A stretch of 64,000 bases of DNA from Amycolatopsis pretoriensis (GTDB taxonomy: Bacteria > Actinomycetota > Actinomycetes > Mycobacteriales > Pseudonocardiaceae): the NCBI RefSeq assembly GCF_900107925.1, contig NZ_FNUJ01000007.1:310001-374000 (forward strand). Reading direction: 5' to 3'. Of this stretch, positions 1-8,808 are shown one piece after another (position 1 is the first letter of the stretch; each line of letters begins with the position of its first letter). Both the position numbers and the translations under genes were made by a program. Under the pieces are notes generated by a model. That model saw nothing but the letters and a program-made list of their open reading frames with translations. It had not been told where the DNA came from and did no database searches.

Positions 1-2196
1 ATGCCGGTGACCGACGGCCCGCTGACCGGTCCGATCGGCTCGCTGCAGCAGCACCCGGCGAGCCCCGCGGCGGGCAACCCGCTGCCGCGGCGCCAGACCA
101 ACGGCCACTCCCGGCCGCGGCCGCTGGTCCCGCAGCAGCCGGCGATGGGTGAGGAGCGCTGGCCGTCGGCGAGCGACCTCGCCGGGCTGACGAACGGCCA
201 CGGGCCGGCCGACCGCCCGCCGTCGGACCGCGAGATTTCGGGGACCGCGTTGTTCTCGCCGCTGCCGAAGGACGAGGAAGCCCCGCCGCCGCGTCCGACG
301 CTGCCGCCGGTGCCCGCGGTGCTGCCGGTGCCGGACCCGCCGCGCGCCGGCGACCTGCCCTCGGGCAAGGACCTGTTCTCCGCCAACGAAACGACGTTGA
401 GCGACTGGTGGCGCCAGGCGACCGCGAAGCCGGAGCCGGCCCCCGCGCCCAAGCGGGCCCCGGACCCCTCGGAGACGACGCCGATCTTCGACGAGATGCT
501 GTCGGCGTGGTTCCGCGAGGACAAGCCGGCCGCTCCGGAAGAGCCGGTCGCGCAGGAGGCGGAGCCCGCCGTCGCGGAAGAGGTGCGGAGCTGGGACTTC
601 GCGAGCGACGAGAACTTCCGCACGGTCCAGGCGGTCACGAAGTCGGAACCGACGGCGTTCACGGACAAGGGCCTCCCCCGCCGCAGGCGCGGCGAGCAGC
701 TGCTCCCGGGCAGCGCGACCCCGACCCCGCCGGCCCCGGCCCCGGCCCCGGCGCGTTCGGACCTCCCGGTCCGCGACCCGGCGGACGTCCGGGGGAGGCT
801 GAGCAGCTTCCAGCAGGGCGTGACCCGCGGACGCCAGCAGGCCCGCCAGGCGGCGGCTTCGGCTGGTGGTTCGGGGCAGGCCGGGACCGCGGCTCAGGGT
901 GGGGCGCAGCCGCAGGCAGGGGCTCTGGGACAGGCCGGGAATCTGGCCCAGTCGGGGTCGGCGCAGCCGCGGACCGCAGGTCAAGGCGGTGCGCAGTCGC
1001 AGGCCGGCGCTCCGGGGCAGGCCGGGAACGCTGCCCACGCGGGTTCGGTTGAGGCCGGGACCGCGGCCCAGGGCGGTGCGCAGCCGCAGGCCGGGAGCCC
1101 TGCCCAGCCCGCTTCGGCGCAGCCTGGGACCGCAGCTCAGGCCGGCGCTCCGGCGCAGGCCGGGAATCTGGCCCAGCCGGGGTCGGCGCAGCCCGGGACC
1201 GCAGCCCAAGGCGGCGCGCAGCCGCAGGCCGGCTCTCCGGGGCAGACCGGAAACGCTGCCCACGCGGGTTCGGTTCAGGGCGGTGCACAGCCGCAGGCCG
1301 GGAACCTTGCCCAGCCGGGTTCGGCGCAGCCCGGGACCGCAGCTCAGCAGTCGTTCGCGCAGGGACTCCAGCCCGGCGCGCTGCCCCGGCCGGGACGGCC
1401 GGCGGTCCCGCCGAACGGGCTCCCGCAGCGGCGACAGCAGGGTGCCTCGGCGCAGCCGAACGCCCTCGACCAGCCCGGCGACCGCCCGGCTTCCCCGGAG
1501 GCCGGCGAGCCGGCAGCTCGGGAAGCCGGCCGGCTGCCGAGCCGGCGGCCGCGGCCGTATCGCCAGGCGCCCGTCGACCCGGCGGACCAGCCGACGGCCT
1601 TCCAGGAAGCGGTTCCGCCGCAACCCGGCGACCAGGGCGAGCAGCCCGACGTCTTCCAGGAAGCGGCGGCGCCCGGCGACCAGCCCACGGTCTTCCAGGA
1701 AGCGCCGCAGCCGGGCGACCAGGCCACCGTCTCCCAGGAGGCAGCGGCGCCGCAGGGCGGCGACCAGCCCACCGTCTTCCAGGAGGCGGCGCAGCCCACC
1801 GTCTTCCCGGACTCCGGGCAGCTGCCCACCCCGGAGACCGCCGCTCTCCCCTCCCGCCGCGGCTCCGCGCCCACCCCCGAAACCCCCGCCCCGCGCCGGG
1901 AAGAGGTCACCGCCGAGTGGAACTTCGGGACCGATGACGGCTGGCGGGCGGTGCAAGCGGTGTCCCAGTCGGCACCCGCCACCTTCACTTCGGCAGGATT
2001 GCCCCGGCGCCGTCGCGGGGAGCAGCTGCTTCCGGGCAGCGCCGGACCGCCCACCGGGGCCACGGCCCCCCGACCACAACGGGACGCACACGACGTGCGC
2101 GGCCGCCTGCGCAGCTTCCAGCAGGGCATCGAGCGCGGGCGCCACCGCACCGCTCGGGCGACCGAGACCAACCACGAGACACTGGAGGGTGAATGA
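1..2196 (+). CDS. C-terminal tail of conservon sensor histidine kinase (5' partial)
   Basis: The frame is open from the first base, and the gene very probably begins upstream; the ATG at position 1 need not be its start. What is visible is a 731-residue, Pro/Ala/Gln-rich, disordered tail with no kinase motifs. It carries two copies of a conserved end module: a W-x-F/D-rich segment, then GLPRRRRGEQLLPGS, then VRGRLxSFQQG (around residues 197-275 and 635-715). Such GLPRR-type tails are typical of the nitrate/nitrite-sensor-like kinases that head actinomycete conservons. Between the copies are Gly/Gln/Ala repeats and several DQPTVFQEA-like repeats. The gene overlaps the next start by ATGA. Membership follows from the roadblock, DUF742 and GTPase genes downstream. 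Confidence 0.75.
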   Translation: MPVTDGPLTGPIGSLQQHPASPAAGNPLPRRQTNGHSRPRPLVPQQPAMGEERWPSASDLAGLTNGHGPADRPPSDREISGTALFSPLPKDEEAPPPRPTLPPVPAVLPVPDPPRAGDLPSGKDLFSANETTLSDWWRQATAKPEPAPAPKRAPDPSETTPIFDEMLSAWFREDKPAAPEEPVAQEAEPAVAEEVRSWDFASDENFRTVQAVTKSEPTAFTDKGLPRRRRGEQLLPGSATPTPPAPAPAPARSDLPVRDPADVRGRLSSFQQGVTRGRQQARQAAASAGGSGQAGTAAQGGAQPQAGALGQAGNLAQSGSAQPRTAGQGGAQSQAGAPGQAGNAAHAGSVEAGTAAQGGAQPQAGSPAQPASAQPGTAAQAGAPAQAGNLAQPGSAQPGTAAQGGAQPQAGSPGQTGNAAHAGSVQGGAQPQAGNLAQPGSAQPGTAAQQSFAQGLQPGALPRPGRPAVPPNGLPQRRQQGASAQPNALDQPGDRPASPEAGEPAAREAGRLPSRRPRPYRQAPVDPADQPTAFQEAVPPQPGDQGEQPDVFQEAAAPGDQPTVFQEAPQPGDQATVSQEAAAPQGGDQPTVFQEAAQPTVFPDSGQLPTPETAALPSRRGSAPTPETPAPRREEVTAEWNFGTDDGWRAVQAVSQSAPATFTSAGLPRRRRGEQLLPGSAGPPTGATAPRPQRDAHDVRGRLRSFQQGIERGRHRTARATETNHETLEGE

Positions 2197-2645
2197 CCTC
2201 GCCGAGTAGCGCGCAGCCGACGCAGAATCAGTTCGGCTGGCTGGTGAACGACTTCGCGGAGCGGGTGCCCGGCGTGGCCCACGCCGTGGTCGTCTCGGCG
2301 GACGGCCTGCTGCTGACCGCGTCGAACCGGCTCCCGCTCGACCGGGCCGACCAGCTCGCCGCGGTCGCCTCCGGCCTGGTCAGCCTCACCCAGGGCGCCG
2401 CGCGGTGCTTCGAGGCCGGGGCGGTCAACGAGACCGTCGTCGAGATGGAGCTGGGGATCATGGTGCTGATGTCGATCAGCGACGGGTCCTGCCTCGCCGT
2501 GCTCGCCGCCCCCAACTGCGACATCGGGCAGGTCGCCTACGAGATGACCATGCTCGTCGACCGCGTCGGTCAGATCCTCACCCCGGAGCTACGCGCCCAG
2601 CTTCAGGGCTCCGGGGGATCGCTGATCGGCGAACCGGTGGGATGA
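2193..2645 (+). CDS. Roadblock/LC7 domain protein (conservon CvnB-like)
   Basis: A 150-residue single-domain protein. The segment FGWLVNDFAERVPGVAHAVV followed by SADGLLLTASNRL is the standard start of actinomycete roadblock/LC7 proteins. These are thought to act as dimeric partners or GTPase-activating-like factors for the conservon GTPase. It begins with ATG overlapping the stop of the kinase gene, so translation is probably coupled. The family and gene order are clear; which signal the system senses is not shown by the sequence. Confidence 0.92.
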   Translation: MTSPSSAQPTQNQFGWLVNDFAERVPGVAHAVVVSADGLLLTASNRLPLDRADQLAAVASGLVSLTQGAARCFEAGAVNETVVEMELGIMVLMSISDGSCLAVLAAPNCDIGQVAYEMTMLVDRVGQILTPELRAQLQGSGGSLIGEPVG

Positions 2646-2652
2646 TGGCGCG

Positions 2653-3369
2653 ATGAGCACGGGGTCCGGATTCAACGGCGAACCACCCGCGGGGCAGCAG
2701 CCCGCCGGGCGAGGGGACGACGGCACGTTCGCCGACGTCCTCAACGGGTTCACCCTGGATTCCGGCCGTGCCCGCCGGAAGCGCAAGAAGAGCAAGGAGT
2801 CCCCGCCACCCCCGGCCGCCGGTGCGCACGCGGCCGCGGAACCGCCGGCGCCCGCGCCGTCGGCCGACCAAGGAGATCGTGTGACCTCTTTAGTCTCGCC
2901 CCCCGGCAGTACCGACGGGGACAGTCCCAGGCCGGGTGGGCTGTTCGACCCCGGCCCGCCCAGCGGCGAGTTCATCATGCCCGCGGTGTTCGAGCAGCCG
3001 CCGGCGCCCGAGGACCTGACGGCGATCGTCCGGCCCTACGCTTTGACCGGCGGCCGCACCCGGGCGAACTACGCCCTGGAGCTGGAGACACTGATCTCCG
3101 CGAAGGACTACGCTGCCACCGGTGGCTTCCCCGAGGTGGCCGCGGAGCAGATCGAGTGCATCTCGATCATGGAAGAGTGCCGGACCCCCCGTTCGGTCGC
3201 CGAGATCGTGTCGGCCCTGCGGGTGCCGCTGGGGGTGGCCCGGGTGCTGATCAGCGACGCGGCCGACGCGGGGCTGGTCACGGTGCACAAGACGATAACG
3301 GGCAATGACGGCGCCGAGGCACATCTGGTGTTGATGGAAAGGGTTTTGAGTGGACTCCGTCGGCTTTAA
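2653..3369 (+). CDS. DUF742 protein (conservon CvnC-like)
   Basis: The C-terminal 120 residues form a DUF742 domain: VRPYALTGGRTRANYALELE, then a winged-helix-like stretch around RSVAEIVSALRVPLGVARVL. Conservon proteins of this family accompany the roadblock protein and GTPase. The N-terminal 76 residues are polar and basic (RARRKRKKSKE). There is a second plausible start: GTG at 2881 preceded by AAGGAG at 2870-2875, which would give 162 residues. The upstream ATG at 2653 has a weaker ribosome site. The 3' end overlaps the GTPase gene by 20 bases. Confidence 0.88.
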   Translation: MSTGSGFNGEPPAGQQPAGRGDDGTFADVLNGFTLDSGRARRKRKKSKESPPPPAAGAHAAAEPPAPAPSADQGDRVTSLVSPPGSTDGDSPRPGGLFDPGPPSGEFIMPAVFEQPPAPEDLTAIVRPYALTGGRTRANYALELETLISAKDYAATGGFPEVAAEQIECISIMEECRTPRSVAEIVSALRVPLGVARVLISDAADAGLVTVHKTITGNDGAEAHLVLMERVLSGLRRL

Positions 3370-3961
3370 GGCACCGCGGGACACCGCGCCCCCGACCATG
3401 ACATCCGCCAAGATCGTGGTGGCTGGTGGCTTCGGAGCGGGGAAGACGACCTTCGTCGGGTCGGTGTCGGAGATCGTGCCGCTCACCACCGAGGCGATGA
3501 TGACCGACGCCAGCGTCGGCGTCGACAACCTCGACCACACCCCGAGCAAGTCGACGACCACGGTGGCGATGGACTTCGGCCGGGTGTCGCTGGACGCGGA
3601 CCTGATCCTCTACCTGTTCGGCACGCCCGGGCAGCAGCGGTTCTGGTTCATGTGGGACGACCTGGTCCGCGGCGCGATCGGCGCCGTCGTGCTGGCCGAC
3701 ACGCGCCGGCTGGCCGACTCGTTCGCCCCGATCGACTTCTTCGAGGACCGCGGCCTGCCGTACATCGTCGGCGTCAACACGTTCGACGGCGTGCTGGAGC
3801 ACGACATCAACGACGTGCGCGAGGCGCTGTCGATCGACCCGAACATCCCGATCGTCCGCTGCGACGCCCGGGACCGCGAGTCGACGAAGCAGACGCTGAT
3901 CACGCTCGTCGAGTACGCGATGCGCCAGTGGATCGCGCTGCGGGCGGCCAAGTCCCGCTGA
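3350..3961 (+). CDS. Ras-like GTP-binding protein (conservon CvnD-like)
   Basis: A 203-residue small GTPase-like protein. The P-loop is GGFGAGKTT at residues 26-34, the switch II/G3 region reads LFGTPGQQRF, and VNTFDG fits a G4-like motif. It starts at GTG 3350, inside the end of the DUF742 gene, with GGAAAGGG upstream. In conservons this protein is the membrane-proximal switch working with the roadblock and DUF742 partners. It is the last gene of the cluster; the next genes run on the opposite strand. Confidence 0.93.
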   Translation: MDSVGFKAPRDTAPPTMTSAKIVVAGGFGAGKTTFVGSVSEIVPLTTEAMMTDASVGVDNLDHTPSKSTTTVAMDFGRVSLDADLILYLFGTPGQQRFWFMWDDLVRGAIGAVVLADTRRLADSFAPIDFFEDRGLPYIVGVNTFDGVLEHDINDVREALSIDPNIPIVRCDARDRESTKQTLITLVEYAMRQWIALRAAKSR

Positions 3962-4036
3962 CGCCGCCCCGGGCGAGCACCGGAGCGATCGCGCGCGGGG
4001 AAGCGCGGGATCGCCCGGTGTCTCACGAGCGCGCCG

Positions 4037-4687
4037 TCAGTACTCGTCGTGGCGGCGCCACCACGAGCCGGGCGCGTCCTCGCCGTGGGCGCCCTCCTCC
4101 CACGCCTCCTGCCGCCCCAGCGGCGTGACGTCGAGGTAGCGGTGCGAGGCCAGGAACATCTCGCCGCCGCGGCCGGAGGTGAAGTACGTCCGGTAGACGT
4201 CGTCGCCGTCGCGCAGGAACACGCTGACGCCGAAGCCCATCCCGACGCCGCAGTCCTCGGTGAAGCCGCTGCCGTGCGCGGACACCCACGGCACGTCCCA
4301 GCCCATCCGCGTCCGGTACCGCTCGATCTCCGGCAGCGTCGCCGGCGCGACGATCTTGAGCGTGACGTCGCGGGCGTGCAGGTGCGCCAGGTGCGGCATG
4401 TTGTCGACGAGCAGGGAGCAACCGGGGCAGCCCGCTTCGTCGCCGGGGTGCAGCATGAAGTGGTAGACGATCAGCTGGCGGCGGTCGTCGAACAGGTCGA
4501 GCAGGCTGACCGGCCCGTCGGTGCTCTCGAACCGGTACTTCGCGTCGAAGCGGACCATCGGCAGCCGGCGGCGTTCGGCGGCAAGCTGGTCGGCCGCCTT
4601 CATGTGCGCCTTCTCCTTGGCCAGCAGCGCGTCGCGCGCTGCCTGCCAGTCCTCCGGCGAGACGATCTCGGGCAGGGTGGCGGTCAT
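4037..4687 (-). CDS. DUF899 thioredoxin-like protein
   Basis: A 216-residue protein with the hallmarks of the DUF899 family: an N-terminal helix with WQAARDALLAKEKAH, a thioredoxin-like core around LIVYHFMLHPGDEAGCPGCS, and a C-terminal WWRRHDEY. The CPGC pair is a possible redox site. It starts with ATG overlapping the stop of the SRPBCC gene. It is the third gene of an ArsR-SRPBCC-DUF899 operon, an arrangement common in actinobacteria. The function of the family is not established. Confidence 0.9.
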   Translation of the reverse strand: MTATLPEIVSPEDWQAARDALLAKEKAHMKAADQLAAERRRLPMVRFDAKYRFESTDGPVSLLDLFDDRRQLIVYHFMLHPGDEAGCPGCSLLVDNMPHLAHLHARDVTLKIVAPATLPEIERYRTRMGWDVPWVSAHGSGFTEDCGVGMGFGVSVFLRDGDDVYRTYFTSGRGGEMFLASHRYLDVTPLGRQEAWEEGAHGEDAPGSWWRRHDEY

Positions 4688-5115
4688 CGGGCGTCCTTTC
4701 CTCGGAGGTGGCCGGTCAGGTCTTCGAAGCTGGAGGTCCAGCCCTCGTCGTGGTCGTCGCGTTCGGCAGCGGTCGGGAAGCCGGTCTGGGTGAACGTCAT
4801 CTCGGTCTTGCCCCCGAGGTCGGCGAACCCGATCTCCACCAGCGTCTCCGGCTCCCGGGCTTCCCAGGCGAAGGTGAACGCGAGCCGTTCGGGGGCGTCG
4901 ACCTCGCGGTAGACACCGCCCACCCAGAGGTCCTCGCCTTCGGGGGAGTGGATGCAGGCCCGCCAGCGGCCGCCGGGGCGCGGGGCGACGGTGACGGCGG
5001 TGCAGGTGAAGCCCTGCGGACCGAACCAGCTCGCCACGTGGTCCGGTTCGGTCCAGGCGGCGTAGACGAGCTCGCGCGGGGCGTCGAAGACGCGCGTGAT
5101 GGTCAGGTCAGGCAT
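4684..5115 (-). CDS. SRPBCC/AHSA1-family protein
   Basis: A 143-residue START-like protein beginning ITRVFDAPRELVYAAWTEP with WFGPQGFTC, characteristic of the AHSA1 (activator of Hsp90 ATPase homologue) branch. It ends with an SFEDLTGHLRG-type segment. Such genes routinely follow an ArsR regulator, as here: its start lies 8 bases inside the end of the ArsR gene. The ligand is unknown. Confidence 0.92.
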   Translation of the reverse strand: MPDLTITRVFDAPRELVYAAWTEPDHVASWFGPQGFTCTAVTVAPRPGGRWRACIHSPEGEDLWVGGVYREVDAPERLAFTFAWEAREPETLVEIGFADLGGKTEMTFTQTGFPTAAERDDHDEGWTSSFEDLTGHLRGKDAR

Positions 5116-5437
5116 CGCCGGTCAGCCTCCTCAGGTGGTCCTCGAGGCGGTCGAACCCGCCGTCCCAGAACTGCCGGTAGGTCGCGACCCAGTCGGCGAC
5201 GTCTTCCAGGGGTTTCGCCTCCAGCCGGCAGGGCCGCCACTGGCGCGTGCGGCCGCGGGTGATCAGCCCGGCCTGTTCGAGCACCTTCAGGTGCCGCGAA
5301 ACGGCGGGCAGGCTCATCGTGAACGGTTCGGCGAGCTCGTTCACCGTCGCTTCGCCCGCCGAAAGCCGGGCGAGGATGGCGCGCCGGGTCGGATCGGCGA
5401 GGGCGGAGAACGTGCGGCTCAGCTGGTCAGTCGTCAT
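5108..5437 (-). CDS. ArsR-family transcriptional regulator
   Basis: A 109-residue winged-helix protein. RTFSALADPTRRAILARLS is the classical ArsR N-terminus, and the recognition region reads LPAVSRHLKVLEQAGLI. No cysteine metal site is visible, so it belongs to the non-metal ArsR branch that pairs with SRPBCC genes. It heads the minus-strand operon and sits below a strong promoter and inverted repeats, which suggests autoregulation. Confidence 0.93.
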   Translation of the reverse strand: MTTDQLSRTFSALADPTRRAILARLSAGEATVNELAEPFTMSLPAVSRHLKVLEQAGLITRGRTRQWRPCRLEAKPLEDVADWVATYRQFWDGGFDRLEDHLRRLTGDA

Positions 5438-5448
5438 TTCAGCACCTT

Positions 5449-5496
5449 GTTAATTAACGGACTCGTTAAACATAGCGCCGAACAGGGCACTGTCAA
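5449..5496 (-). promoter_or_regulatory. Promoter and operator of the arsR operon
   Basis: On the minus strand, TTGACA (5491-5496) and TATGTT (5469-5474) are separated by 16 bases, a near-consensus promoter 32 bases from the arsR ATG. Immediately downstream, two overlapping inverted repeats are visible: GTTAATTAAC (5449-5458) and TTAACG/CGTTAA around a 4-base centre (5454-5469). Their position over the initiation region is what an autorepressor site would look like. Confidence 0.65.
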
Positions 5497-5574
5497 GTTC
5501 TCCCGGTGGGCCCTGAGATCCGCGTCACGGGTCCTCGGGTTTCCAATAGTAGGAAGTCAAAGTATTTTGGAGGG

Positions 5575-8500
5575 ATGAGCAGCGAGCTGTACCGCCCCGT
5601 GCACCCCGTCCGGTTCGTGACGGCGTCGAGCCTCTTCGACGGTCACGACGCGTCGATCAACATCATGCGGCGGATCCTGCAGTCGCAGGGCGCGGAGGTC
5701 GTCCACCTCGGCCACAACCGGTCGGTCGACGAGGTCGCCACCGCGGCCATCGCCGAGGACGTCCAGGGTGTCGCCATCTCTGCTTACCAGGGCGGGCACG
5801 TCGAGTACTTCTCCTACCTGGTGGAGCTGCTGCGCGAGCGCGGCGCCGGCCACATCAAGGTCTTCGGCGGCGGGGGCGGGGTGATCGTGCGCGAGGAGAT
5901 CGAACTGCTGCACTCGCGCGGCGTCGCCCGCATCTTCTCGCCCGAGGACGGCTACGAGATGGGCCTGCCGGGCATGATCAACCTGATGATCAAGGCCTGC
6001 GACACCGACCTCGCGGCCGAGGCCCCCGCGCTGGACAAGGTGCTCTCCGGGGACGTCGCTTCGCTGTCGCGCGTCATCACCCAGCTGCAGGCGGAGAAGC
6101 TGCCCGCCGAACTGCTGAGCGGCCTCACCGAGGCCGCGGGCAAGCGCGAGGTGCCGGTTCTGGGCATCACCGGCACCGGCGGCTCGGGGAAGTCGTCGCT
6201 CACCGACGAGCTGATCCGCCGCTTCCGCCTCGACCAGGAGGACAAGCTGCGGATCGCGGTGCTCGCCGTCGACCCGTCGCGGCGCAAGGGCGGCGGAGCG
6301 CTGCTCGGCGACCGCATCCGGATGAACTGCCTCGACGGCTCCCCGGTGTACTTCCGCTCCCTGGCCACGCGCACGACTTCGGGCGAAATCCCGGCCGGGC
6401 TGAGCGAGTCGATCCTGGCCTGCAAGGCCGCCGGCTTCGACCTGGTGATCGTCGAGACGCCGGGCATCGGCCAGGGCGACGCCGGCATCGTCGACTTCGT
6501 GGACGAGTCGCTGTACGTGATGACGCCGGAGTTCGGCGCCGCGTCGCAGCTGGAGAAGATCGACATGCTCGACTTCGCCGACGTCGTCGCGATCAACAAG
6601 TTCGAGCGCCGCGGCGCCGAGGACGCCCGCCGCGACGTCGCGCGCCAGCTGGTGCGCAACCGCGAGGCCTTCTCTTCCGCGCCGGAGGACATGCCGGTGT
6701 ACGGCACGAGCGCGGCGAAGTTCAACGACGACGGCGTCACCGCGCTGTACCAGCACCTGCGCGGGATGCTCGCCGAGCGGGGCCTCGGCGTGTCCGCGGG
6801 GACGCTGCCGCAGGTCGAAGGCAAGGTCTCGACCGACGCGTCGACGATCATCCCGGGCAACCGGTCCCGCTACCTGGCGGAGATCTCCGACACCGTGCGC
6901 GGCTACCACGCCGACACCGCGAAGCAGGTCGCCGCGGTCCGCAAGCGCGAAGCCCTGGCGCTGGCCCAGGCGGAACTGTCCAAGGTGGACGCGTCCACCG
7001 ACGCGCTGGACGGGCTGCTCGCCGCGGCCGAGTCCGATGTGGACGGCGAGTCGACAAAGCTCCTCTCGCGCTTCCGCGAACTGGCCGAGGAGTACCGCCA
7101 GGACGAGCTCGTCGTGAAGATCCGCGACAAGGAGCTGCGCACGCAGCTGTGGCGCGAGACGCTGTCCGGCAACCGGATCCCGCGCGTGGCCCTGCCGCGG
7201 TACGCGGAGTCCGGCGAGCTGCTGTCGTTCCTGCGCCGGGAGAACCTGCCGGGATACTTCCCTTACACGGCCGGTGTTTTCCCGTTCAAGCGCGACGGGG
7301 AGGACCCGGCGCGGATGTTCGCCGGCGAGGGTGACGCGTTCCGCACCAACCGCCGGTTCAAGATGCTTTCGGCCGACTCCGAGGCCAAGCGCCTCTCGAC
7401 CGCGTTCGACTCCGTGACGCTCTACGGCCACGACCCGCACACGCGCCCGGACATCTACGGCAAGGTCGGCACGTCCGGCGTGTCCATCGCGTCGCTCGAG
7501 GACATGAAGGTCCTCTACGACGGCTTCGACCTGACCGCGCCGAACACGTCGGTGTCGATGACGATCAACGGCCCGGCGCCGACGATCCTGGCCTTCTTCC
7601 TCAACACCGCGATCGACCAGAAGCTCGCGGACTTCCGCGAGGAGCACGGGCGCGAGCCGTCCGACGCCGAAGCCGCCGAACTGCGCGAGTGGGCCTTGAA
7701 GAACGTCCGCGGCACGGTCCAGGCCGACATCCTCAAGGAGGACCAGGGCCAGAACACCTGCATCTTCTCCACCGAGTTCAGCCTCCGGATGATGGCCGAC
7801 ATCCAGGAGTGGTTCATCGAGCACGGCGTCCGCAACTTCTACTCGGTGTCCATTTCGGGCTACCACATCGCCGAGGCCGGGGCGAACCCGATCTCGCAGC
7901 TGGCGTTCACGCTGTCGAACGGCTTCACCTACGTCGAGTCGTACCTCGCGCGCGGCATGGACATCGACGACTTCGCGCCGAACCTGTCGTTCTTCTTCTC
8001 CAACGGCATGGACGCGGAGTACTCGGTGCTCGGCCGGGTCGCGCGGCGCATCTGGGCCGTGGCCATGCGCGAGCGCTACGGTGCGAACGAGCGGTCGCAG
8101 AAGCTCAAGTACCACGTGCAGACGTCCGGGCGGTCGCTGCACGCGCAGGAGATGAGCTTCAACGACATCCGCACGACGCTGCAGGCGCTGTGCGCGCTGT
8201 ACGACAACGCGAACTCCTTGCACACCAACGCGTTCGACGAGGCGATCACGACGCCGTCGGAGTCGTCGGTGCGCCGCGCGATGGCGATCCAGATGATCAT
8301 CAACAAGGAGTGGGGCCTGTCGAAGAACGAGAACCCGCTGCAGGGTTCGTTCGTCATCGACGAGCTGACCGACCTGGTCGAAGAGGCCGTGCTGGCCGAG
8401 TTCGACCGGATCAGCGAGCGCGGCGGCGTCCTCGGCGCGATGGAGACCGGTTACCAGCGCGGCAAGATCCAGGACGAGTCGATCCTGTACGAGCGCAAGA

Positions 8501-8808
8501 AGCACGACGGCTCGCTGCCGATCATCGGCGTCAACACGTTCCGCAACCCGCGCGCGGGGGAGGACGAGGTCGAGGTCGAGCTGGCCCGCGCGACCGAGGA
8601 CGAGAAGAAGTCCCAGCTGGACCGCCTGGCGGACTTCCAGCACCGCCACCACGAGGAGGCCCAGCAGGCGCTGAAGGCGCTGCGCGAGGCGGCCACCCGC
8701 GGCGGCAACCTGTTCGGGGTGCTGATGGACGCCGCGCGGGTGTGCTCGCTGGGTCAGATCACGGAGGCGTTCTTCGAGGTCGGCGGCCAGTACCGGCGCA
8801 ACGTCTAG
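5575..8808 (+). CDS. icmF: Fused isobutyryl-CoA mutase IcmF
   Basis: A 1077-residue fusion. The N-terminal B12-binding domain has DGHDAS (His24, the cobalt-ligand position) and LGHNRSV. A MeaB-type GTPase chaperone follows, with GTGGSGKSS near residue 200, DPSRRKGGGALLGDR and VETPGIGQGD. The adenosylcobalamin mutase barrel fills the C-terminal half (residues about 560-1070). IcmF interconverts isobutyryl-CoA and n-butyryl-CoA, linking valine and fatty-acid metabolism. The start at 5575 is chosen for GGAGGG directly upstream; the frame stays open further 5'. The stop overlaps the convergent gene by 4 bases. Confidence 0.95.
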   Translation: MSSELYRPVHPVRFVTASSLFDGHDASINIMRRILQSQGAEVVHLGHNRSVDEVATAAIAEDVQGVAISAYQGGHVEYFSYLVELLRERGAGHIKVFGGGGGVIVREEIELLHSRGVARIFSPEDGYEMGLPGMINLMIKACDTDLAAEAPALDKVLSGDVASLSRVITQLQAEKLPAELLSGLTEAAGKREVPVLGITGTGGSGKSSLTDELIRRFRLDQEDKLRIAVLAVDPSRRKGGGALLGDRIRMNCLDGSPVYFRSLATRTTSGEIPAGLSESILACKAAGFDLVIVETPGIGQGDAGIVDFVDESLYVMTPEFGAASQLEKIDMLDFADVVAINKFERRGAEDARRDVARQLVRNREAFSSAPEDMPVYGTSAAKFNDDGVTALYQHLRGMLAERGLGVSAGTLPQVEGKVSTDASTIIPGNRSRYLAEISDTVRGYHADTAKQVAAVRKREALALAQAELSKVDASTDALDGLLAAAESDVDGESTKLLSRFRELAEEYRQDELVVKIRDKELRTQLWRETLSGNRIPRVALPRYAESGELLSFLRRENLPGYFPYTAGVFPFKRDGEDPARMFAGEGDAFRTNRRFKMLSADSEAKRLSTAFDSVTLYGHDPHTRPDIYGKVGTSGVSIASLEDMKVLYDGFDLTAPNTSVSMTINGPAPTILAFFLNTAIDQKLADFREEHGREPSDAEAAELREWALKNVRGTVQADILKEDQGQNTCIFSTEFSLRMMADIQEWFIEHGVRNFYSVSISGYHIAEAGANPISQLAFTLSNGFTYVESYLARGMDIDDFAPNLSFFFSNGMDAEYSVLGRVARRIWAVAMRERYGANERSQKLKYHVQTSGRSLHAQEMSFNDIRTTLQALCALYDNANSLHTNAFDEAITTPSESSVRRAMAIQMIINKEWGLSKNENPLQGSFVIDELTDLVEEAVLAEFDRISERGGVLGAMETGYQRGKIQDESILYERKKHDGSLPIIGVNTFRNPRAGEDEVEVELARATEDEKKSQLDRLADFQHRHHEEAQQALKALREAATRGGNLFGVLMDAARVCSLGQITEAFFEVGGQYRRNV

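Noticed and set aside
866..2209. Arg-rich plus-strand frame of 447 residues within the kinase tail
   Set aside because: Frame-shifted reading of the Gln/Gly/Ala repeats; no start context and extreme Arg/Pro content.
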